From Prolixibacteraceae bacterium (GTDB lineage Bacteria; Bacteroidota; Bacteroidia; Bacteroidales; Prolixibacteraceae): a DNA stretch of 5,118 nt. This document shows, one piece after another, positions 1 through 5,118 of the stretch. The translations under genes and the position numbers were made by a program. Position 1 is the stretch's first letter. Each line of letters starts with the position of its first letter. The stretch is taken from positions 1 to 5,118 of the forward strand of contig DPRM01000145.1 in NCBI GenBank assembly GCA_003537645.1. The letters are read 5' to 3'. Under the pieces are notes generated by a model. The model saw only the letters and a program-made list of their open reading frames with translations. It was not told where the DNA came from and searched no databases.

Positions 1-361
1 ACGTGTCGGCCATTAAAACTTCTTCATAATCATACAATGGAGTTCGACTTGCTATGGTTTTATATTTGTCTTCGTGTCCGGCTGTAGAATACTTTCCAAC
101 AATCACATAGTTTAATCCCATAGTTTCACCAACCTCTTTTGTCCAGTTTCCTCCGGGCGCTTCTGAAAAGCAAACTACATCGAAACCAAATGGTTTGAGT
201 ACTTCTCCAATTTCTGCTGCACTTGCATTTTTACTGTATTCAACATTCCATGCGGCAATTTTCAGTTGAACTGAATTCCCGGAATTTGATTTTTTATTGG
301 ATGACGTATTTGTACAGGAAAAAATAACCAGAAATACAAATATTGAAAGTATGGTTTTCAT
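1..361 (-). CDS. Endonuclease/exonuclease/phosphatase (EEP) family lipoprotein, C-terminal part missing (runs off left edge)
   Basis: Reading leftward from the ATG at 361-359, 120 codons are visible with no stop, so only the N-terminal part is here. Residues 1-16 are a lipoprotein signal peptide: Lys2, a hydrophobic core (ILSIFVFLVIF), then a lipobox ending in Cys16. A Ser/Asn/Lys-rich linker follows to about residue 32. The EEP fold then begins with LKIAAWNVE (Asn39 at the usual metal-site Asn) and VVCFSEAP (Glu67 at the usual metal-binding Glu). A YKTIASRTPL strand at about 100-109 fits the fold. The family is Mg-dependent and includes DNase I-like nucleases, exonuclease III, sphingomyelinases and inositol-phosphate phosphatases. 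The later Asp/His catalytic residues lie outside the window, so substrate and activity cannot be judged. The frame stays open upstream and an in-frame ATG lies at 421-419, inside the terminator stem. I prefer 361 because it gives a normal lipoprotein signal. The gene is downstream of the susC/susD-like pair on the same strand. Family call is fairly firm; function is inferred. Confidence 0.8.
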   Translation of the reverse strand, partial: MKTILSIFVFLVIFSCTNTSSNKKSNSGNSVQLKIAAWNVEYSKNASAAEIGEVLKPFGFDVVCFSEAPGGNWTKEVGETMGLNYVIVGKYSTAGHEDKYKTIASRTPLYDYEEVLMADT

Positions 362-388
362 TTTTTTTGTCAGAATTAAATTAAAGGG

Positions 389-423
389 AAAAAATATGGG
401 AAAGAATTTGATCTTTCCCATAT
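389..423 (-). terminator. Stem-loop plus U-tract, probable intrinsic terminator/attenuator after the susD-like gene
   Basis: The arms at 394-405 and 412-423 are perfect reverse complements (12 bp, containing GGGAAAGA/TCTTTCCC) around a 6-nt loop at 406-411. Read on the minus strand, the second arm runs into six U residues (394-389), the first of them also paired in the stem. The hairpin lies 36 nt after the susD-like stop and ends 27 nt before the EEP start codon. On the plus strand the flank after the stem has no T-run, so it is oriented for minus-strand transcription. It could end the SusCD transcript, reduce expression of the EEP gene, or protect an RNA 3' end. Confidence 0.75.
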
Positions 424-459
424 AATTATCCAAATCATTCAATATTAAAAATAGTTTTT

Positions 460-2154
460 TTAATAGCCTGAATTTTGAACCAGATAACCTTCGTTATCAG
501 AAGCTCCGTCGATTGCAGTTTGAGGAATTGGAAACAACCGTTTTTTAACATCACTATTGGTTTTTTCAGTCCATGTTCCTTCGTATTTTCCAAAACGGAT
601 CATATCGGTTCTTCTTTGATGTTCCCAGTAAAATTCAAATCCACGTTCGCGGAAAAGAATATCAGTATTCATTTGCGTCAGAGGTTTTGGAGTAACGGCA
701 GGTCTTGCAGTTCTGGAAGCTCTAACCAGGTTAACATCAGCAAGTGCTCCTGCAGCATCAGATTTTCTTAATTTTGCTTCGGCACGCATCATATACAGGT
801 CGGCCAACCGAATAATTGAAAAATCGACTTCTCCACGGTTTCTACCATCTGTTGATTCCTTGCTCCACTGGTATTTTTCAACCCTGTAGCCAGTGTTGTA
901 ATTACTGCCTTCAGCAGTAAAATCAATCTGTTTAATAAAATCAACGTAAGCATTTTCCTCTGCTCTTCTCCAATCGCGAAGTTTGCCGATTTTATAACGG
1001 CCATCTTCGGTTTGAATGAAAGGTAATTGCCGGCCAGTATTTAACAATCCGTATTGCGGACCACGGTAAATGCCACGATTTACTTCGAAAGCAGTGGCAG
1101 CAATTGCCGAATCCGCAGGAATAATCATTCTCTCCCAAAAGAATCTTGCATCTGCTTCAGCCGGATCAGTAGTTCCGTTTGCTTCTACCCACGAATCGTA
1201 AAAATCGGGTGTAATTGCCGGGCCATCGGTTCCGTTTCCACGGGGTTGCAAAGGATTTCCGTAAAAATTATCCGACATGGAGAAGTACGACATACGGTTA
1301 TGTCCGTTCAAATCGGGACGCTGATCTACCGCGAAAACCAATTCCTTGTTTGTATGGTTGTCGTTATTAAAAATGGCAAAGTATTCAGCTGACAAAGCAT
1401 ATTGCCCTGAATTGATAACCATATCGCTGTACTCAATCACTTTATCCATATCAGCAGGAGTAAATGTGAAATTTGTTGCATACGGATCGCGCCATACGGC
1501 AGCATTTAAATGAAGTCGTGCCAGCAGTCCGTAAACACCGTACTGTGTCAGTCGTCCCGGTCCGACATCATTTTTCAGATCTCCAACAACCGCTTCAAAT
1601 TCACTTTTTATATAATTTATTGCATCATCACCACGTAAAATTTCGGAAACAACATTAGGATCGTCTTTTTTAAATGCCAGCCCCCATAAATCTAAGGTTA
1701 TCATGTTGTAGTAGGCACGTAATCCGCGTACTTCGGCTAAATAAACTTTTGCTTCAGTATCCGTTTCTGCCAGTGGCGTTAAAACATTTATTGCCGAAAC
1801 AGATCTTGAAATCATGGTTGTCAGTCCATTCCAGCAGTCGCGAACATTTCTGTGTTCGGGTGTGTAGGTGTGCTGGTGCAACTCAATATAAATACCATTA
1901 TCACCCCAGTCTCTTCCACCACGATAGGGAAGAATTGCTTCATCAGATGAAATTTGCTGAACTGCAAAATATTTTGTGTGCAGAAAAAAATCAGGAAGCA
2001 ATGCATAAACAGGGGCCACACTGTTTTTCACAAGGTCACTTTCCGATGCCCCGCCTGATAACGATTCGTCCAGAATTTGTTCTTCCAAATCGGTGCAATT
2101 CCAGCTAAACAGCATTACAAAAGCCAGAATGGCAAATTTTATTGTATTTTTCAT
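460..2154 (-). CDS. SusD/RagB-family nutrient-binding surface lipoprotein
   Basis: This is a complete gene of 564 codons plus TAA, a normal length for the family. Such proteins sit on the outer face of the outer membrane and close as a lid over a SusC partner, binding glycans or other oligomers. I chose the ATG at 2154-2152 because it gives a clean lipoprotein signal: MKNTIK, a hydrophobic core, then Cys20. An ATG at 2166-2164 adds four residues including a Glu and is also possible. The residues after Cys20 are acidic (TDLEEQILDE), like surface-export signals of Bacteroidota lipoproteins. Family hallmarks are the helical EVRGLRAYYNMITLDLWG at about 141-158, IIRLADLYMMRAEAKLR near 447-463, RERGFEFYWEHQRR then DMIRFG at about 502-522, and PIPQTAID at about 542-549. 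The C-terminus ends QNSGY where QNPGY is more usual. It starts 22 nt after the SusC-like stop, so the two are almost certainly one operon. The ligand cannot be predicted. Confidence 0.95.
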   Translation of the reverse strand: MKNTIKFAILAFVMLFSWNCTDLEEQILDESLSGGASESDLVKNSVAPVYALLPDFFLHTKYFAVQQISSDEAILPYRGGRDWGDNGIYIELHQHTYTPEHRNVRDCWNGLTTMISRSVSAINVLTPLAETDTEAKVYLAEVRGLRAYYNMITLDLWGLAFKKDDPNVVSEILRGDDAINYIKSEFEAVVGDLKNDVGPGRLTQYGVYGLLARLHLNAAVWRDPYATNFTFTPADMDKVIEYSDMVINSGQYALSAEYFAIFNNDNHTNKELVFAVDQRPDLNGHNRMSYFSMSDNFYGNPLQPRGNGTDGPAITPDFYDSWVEANGTTDPAEADARFFWERMIIPADSAIAATAFEVNRGIYRGPQYGLLNTGRQLPFIQTEDGRYKIGKLRDWRRAEENAYVDFIKQIDFTAEGSNYNTGYRVEKYQWSKESTDGRNRGEVDFSIIRLADLYMMRAEAKLRKSDAAGALADVNLVRASRTARPAVTPKPLTQMNTDILFRERGFEFYWEHQRRTDMIRFGKYEGTWTEKTNSDVKKRLFPIPQTAIDGASDNEGYLVQNSGY

Positions 2155-2176
2155 TTCAATTTTCATTATCAATTAA

Positions 2177-5118
2177 TTAAAACGTTACATTAATTCCAAA
2201 AACAAATGTTCTGGCTTTTGGATATCCATTCAAATCTATTCCATAAGATTGTATTCCATTCATAGAACGATCCTGGTTTACCTCAGGGTCAAAACCTGAG
2301 TATTTGGTTATTACGAATAAATTCTGACCTGTTAATGATAAACGAAGATTTTGAATCCAGTTCACTGATTTTGTATCAAAATTATAACCTAGCGTAGCAT
2401 TATTTAAGCGAAGGAAAGATCCTTCTTCAAGGTATCGAGTTGAAACGGATGATGAATTTATTATACTTTCAGCTGGATATTCAATGGCTTTATCAGTTGT
2501 ATTTAATGAATTGGCCAGTTTTGCCTTATAAAATTTATTCATTGCTGTATTGTTGTAAATCATATTTCCTGATACGCCGTTGAAATTGGCAGAGAAATCA
2601 AATCCTTTATATTTCAGGTTGAAATAGAAATTGTAAGTTACATCCGGCAAAGCATGGCCGACTACCATACGACCTCCATCTTCTGATTCTGCAAATTCTG
2701 ATAACCCGTCTTCACCTATCCCCAGGAAGTCCTGCATATAAAATGTCCCGATTGGATATCCGTTTATCAACCCGTTTATTGTGGCACCTGTAAGACCAGA
2801 ACCTTCAGCGGATCCGGTTGCAAGAATTGTAAATGGTGAATCCTCGACAACATTATCTATAAATGCCACATTACCTCCAACCGAATACGAAAATCCGTTT
2901 GCATTTCTGTACTGATAATCCAATGCCAATTCCAAACCTTTATTTGTAATGTTCATATCTTTAACATTGGTCCAGTACGTTGTTGCAGGTTGAATTGGGT
3001 CGGATGGAACTACCTCCAGCAAAATATTGTTTGAAACTTTATTGAAATAGTCAATAGTTCCTGAAAGTGCACCATTAAATAATCCAAAATCAAGTCCAAC
3101 GTTTGTTTGTGTTGATACCTCCCACTGAATGTCAGGATTTGCGAGCCTTGTAAAGGTTGTACCTGCAGGATAAACTCCTGAGTTATCGAGCGGATAACTT
3201 GTTGTTCCGGAAACTCTTGTTGTGTATAATGCCTGTGTAATTTTTGGCGGTATTTCCTGGTTACCGGTTTGTCCCCAACCTGCCCTGAGTTTTAGGTTGC
3301 TGAAAGGCAGTGATTCCATGAATGACTCTTCTGAAATCCTCCAGCCGGCTGCAAATGAGGGGAATACACCATATTTATTGTTTTCACCGAATTTTGAAGA
3401 ACCATCGGCTCTTACTGTTGCAGTTAACATATATTTCCCCATGTAACTGTAATTTGCCCTTCCGAAAAAGGATTGCAATTCATTTATGCGAGCCCATCCT
3501 GAAGGCTGATTATCAACAAGAGTAAGTTTCTGCCCTAATCCGGGATTATAACGAGGTTCAATTCCATTGTCAGCGAAGTTGTCGATATTCCAGCTTCTGT
3601 AACGATCATAATTTTTCTGGTATGAATAACCTCCCAATAAAGTAAAATTATGATTATCAATTTCAAAATCATAAGTTAAATAGTTTTCAATCAGGGTGTT
3701 CTCACCATTTGAATAATCCTGGGCCAGTCTTCCTTCTTCAAAAGGATCGGCATTTGGCATATCCTGGTGATCCATTTCGCCCGACCGGTTTTCATACCCA
3801 AAATTCAGCTTATAAACCAACCCGTCAATAATTTCAAAAGAAGGCGCAATATTGAAAATTACTCTGCGGCTTTCCCCAAAATCCTTGTAAAGGTCAGCAT
3901 GAATAAGAGGGTTTGTTAAATCAGGGTATTTTGCAGGATTACCATTTTCATCGCGTGCCGGATAAGTTGGATTAAAATCCAGCATTTCTGAAACCAGCGT
4001 ACTCATTATTGCATTCTCACTTTTCTCGATTGTTGAATTCAATGTGAAATCAATATTCAATCTTCCATCCATCAGTTTCTGTGTTGCATTTACCCTGCCA
4101 CTATATCTTTTTATTCCAGTATTAATTACAATCCCTTCCTGATCCAAATATCCAACAGATGCACGATAAGTAAGCTTATCGGTTCCTCCCTGCATTATCA
4201 GGTTCTGATCATAGGTGATTGCTGTTCTTGTTAATTCATCCTGCCAATCGGTGCTGCTTCCGCGGTCCTCTAGCTTTCCGCCAATTGCAACAACCTGTTT
4301 ACGAAATTCATCGGCGCTGAAAACCGGAATTTTACTGGCCATATTTGACACTCCAAAATTTGAGTTAACAGTTACCTGCGAAACTCCTGATTTTCCTTTT
4401 TTTGTGGTGATTAAAATTACCCCATTTGCACCTCTTGAACCGTAAATTGCAGTTGCTGAAGCATCTTTCAACACGTCCATCGATTCAATGTCATCGGGAT
4501 TTAAAAAGTTCATTGCACTTGTTCCTGAACCGGTTCCGTCGAGACCGATCGGAAAGCCGTCAACAACAAACAGCGGTCCGGTTCCCTGACGGATACTTCC
4601 TTGTCCGCGAATGGTTATCAACTGTCCGCTACCGGGTGCACCGCTTGACGAAGTAACATTAACACCCGAAACTTTTCCCTGTAAAAGTTGACCCGGAGAG
4701 TTTACAACACCCTTGTTAAAATCAGCGCTTTGCACCGAACCAACTGCGCCAGTAATGTCTTTCTTTTGCTGGCTTCCATATCCGATAGCAACAACTTCTC
4801 CCAGGCCAATTGTTTCATCTTCCATTGTAACATTAAAAACTGTTTGGCCTGAAACAGCAATTTCCTGTGTTTTCATTCCAACAAAAGAAAACACCAAAGT
4901 TTGTGCATCAGCTGGTATTTCGAGTTGAAATTCTCCGTTCATACCAGTTGTAATTCCTATAGAAGTTCCCTTTACAACTACTGAAATACCTGGAATTGGA
5001 TTTCCATCTGTATCAACAACAGTACCTGTGATTTGCTTTTTTTGTTGCTGAAAAGTATTCGACTCAAATGGCGTCGAAGGTTCATCGTTATAAGTGGAGT
5101 TGGTATTTGCCAAAGCTC
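2177..5118 (-). CDS. SusC/RagA-family TonB-linked outer-membrane transporter (5' end missing at right edge)
   Basis: At least 979 residues are visible. The frame is still open at the right edge, so the true start lies beyond 5118. The first visible codons read Ala-Leu-Ala followed by Asn-Thr-Asn, which resembles the end of a signal peptide with an AxA cleavage site. Numbering from the Leu codon at 5113, a Ser/Thr/Asn/Gln-rich linker (about 3-26) leads to a carboxypeptidase-regulatory-like beta-sandwich (about 27-101, ITGTVVDTDGNPIPG). A TonB-box-like EVVAIGYG follows at 106-113. The plug (about 115-240) carries PLFVVDGFPIG and SMDVLKDASATAIYGSRGAN, strong SusC/RagA signatures. The 22-strand-type barrel fills the rest, with RADGSSKFGENNKYGVFPS near 568-586, NPDIQWE near 659-665 and GQNLFVITKYSGFDPEV near 929. 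The chain ends in Phe, as usual for outer-membrane barrels. No STN domain is visible between the signal end and the beta-sandwich, so sensing through a partner anti-sigma factor is unlikely. It would import the ligand captured by the adjacent SusD-like protein. The substrate is unknown. Confidence 0.96.
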   Translation of the reverse strand, partial: ALANTNSTYNDEPSTPFESNTFQQQKKQITGTVVDTDGNPIPGISVVVKGTSIGITTGMNGEFQLEIPADAQTLVFSFVGMKTQEIAVSGQTVFNVTMEDETIGLGEVVAIGYGSQQKKDITGAVGSVQSADFNKGVVNSPGQLLQGKVSGVNVTSSSGAPGSGQLITIRGQGSIRQGTGPLFVVDGFPIGLDGTGSGTSAMNFLNPDDIESMDVLKDASATAIYGSRGANGVILITTKKGKSGVSQVTVNSNFGVSNMASKIPVFSADEFRKQVVAIGGKLEDRGSSTDWQDELTRTAITYDQNLIMQGGTDKLTYRASVGYLDQEGIVINTGIKRYSGRVNATQKLMDGRLNIDFTLNSTIEKSENAIMSTLVSEMLDFNPTYPARDENGNPAKYPDLTNPLIHADLYKDFGESRRVIFNIAPSFEIIDGLVYKLNFGYENRSGEMDHQDMPNADPFEEGRLAQDYSNGENTLIENYLTYDFEIDNHNFTLLGGYSYQKNYDRYRSWNIDNFADNGIEPRYNPGLGQKLTLVDNQPSGWARINELQSFFGRANYSYMGKYMLTATVRADGSSKFGENNKYGVFPSFAAGWRISEESFMESLPFSNLKLRAGWGQTGNQEIPPKITQALYTTRVSGTTSYPLDNSGVYPAGTTFTRLANPDIQWEVSTQTNVGLDFGLFNGALSGTIDYFNKVSNNILLEVVPSDPIQPATTYWTNVKDMNITNKGLELALDYQYRNANGFSYSVGGNVAFIDNVVEDSPFTILATGSAEGSGLTGATINGLINGYPIGTFYMQDFLGIGEDGLSEFAESEDGGRMVVGHALPDVTYNFYFNLKYKGFDFSANFNGVSGNMIYNNTAMNKFYKAKLANSLNTTDKAIEYPAESIINSSSVSTRYLEEGSFLRLNNATLGYNFDTKSVNWIQNLRLSLTGQNLFVITKYSGFDPEVNQDRSMNGIQSYGIDLNGYPKARTFVFGINVTF

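Noticed and set aside
361..368. Run of eight identical bases at the EEP start as a phase-variation tract
   Set aside because: Apart from its last base, which is the A of the ATG, the run lies before the start codon, so slippage would not shift the reading frame. A-rich leaders are common in front of Bacteroidota genes.
394..423. Bidirectional terminator
   Set aside because: On the plus strand the bases after the stem are AATTATCC with no T-run, and there is no plus-strand gene leading into it.
443..465. A/T-only inverted repeat over the stop codon of the susD-like gene (arms 443-451 and 457-465)
   Set aside because: The 9-bp stem has no G-C pairs and would be weak. Such repeats arise easily in A/T-rich gaps, and the G/C-containing hairpin just downstream is a far better terminator.
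2170..2172. TTG at 2172-2170 as the start of the SusD-like gene
   Set aside because: ATG codons follow at 2166 and 2154, and the latter gives a standard lipoprotein signal peptide. The TTG adds only Met-Ile with no supporting ribosome-binding sequence.
475..4928. Open frames on the plus strand and a few short ones on the minus strand within the susC/susD-like genes
   Set aside because: They lie wholly inside two strongly recognised genes, and their translations show no recognisable domain or signal peptide. They are shadows of the real coding frames.
5111..5113. TTG at 5113-5111 as the start of the SusC-like gene
   Set aside because: The codon before it (Ala) is in frame and the frame is open to the window edge. 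A start here would leave no signal peptide, which an outer-membrane transporter needs. The Ala-Leu-Ala context fits the end of a signal peptide instead.

Overview
The window reads entirely on the minus strand and looks like part of a nutrient-uptake locus of a member of the Bacteroidota. The evidence is an adjacent SusC-like TonB-dependent transporter and SusD-like surface lipoprotein, the pair found only in that phylum. The DNA is A/T-rich, and no strong Shine-Dalgarno sequence precedes the starts, which also fits the phylum. The genus cannot be fixed from this sequence; an environmental or gut Bacteroidales/Marinilabiliales-type organism is only a guess.

In transcription order (right to left) there are three genes. 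(1) A SusC/RagA-family outer-membrane transporter runs in from the right edge. It lacks its first codons but is otherwise complete to its C-terminal Phe. (2) A complete SusD/RagB-family lipoprotein follows after a gap of 10 or 22 nt, depending on the start chosen, and is almost certainly co-transcribed. (3) After a 98-nt gap, a lipoprotein with the N-terminal half of an endonuclease/exonuclease/phosphatase (EEP) domain begins at position 361 and runs off the left edge. The 98-nt gap holds a clear 12-bp stem-loop followed by a U-tract on the minus strand. This is a probable intrinsic terminator or attenuator, and it leaves only 27 nt before the third gene's start.

Working together, SusD would capture a ligand at the cell surface as a lid on SusC, and SusC would import it into the periplasm using TonB energy. 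The EEP lipoprotein could then act on a phosphodiester or phosphomonoester in the periplasm or at the membrane. The substrate cannot be read from this sequence. No glycoside hydrolase, sulfatase, sigma/anti-sigma pair or hybrid two-component regulator is present in the window. I see no RNA genes, mobile elements, CRISPR arrays or plus-strand genes. The window is mostly an ordinary SusCD locus. The most interesting points are the EEP partner and the hairpin placed directly before it.
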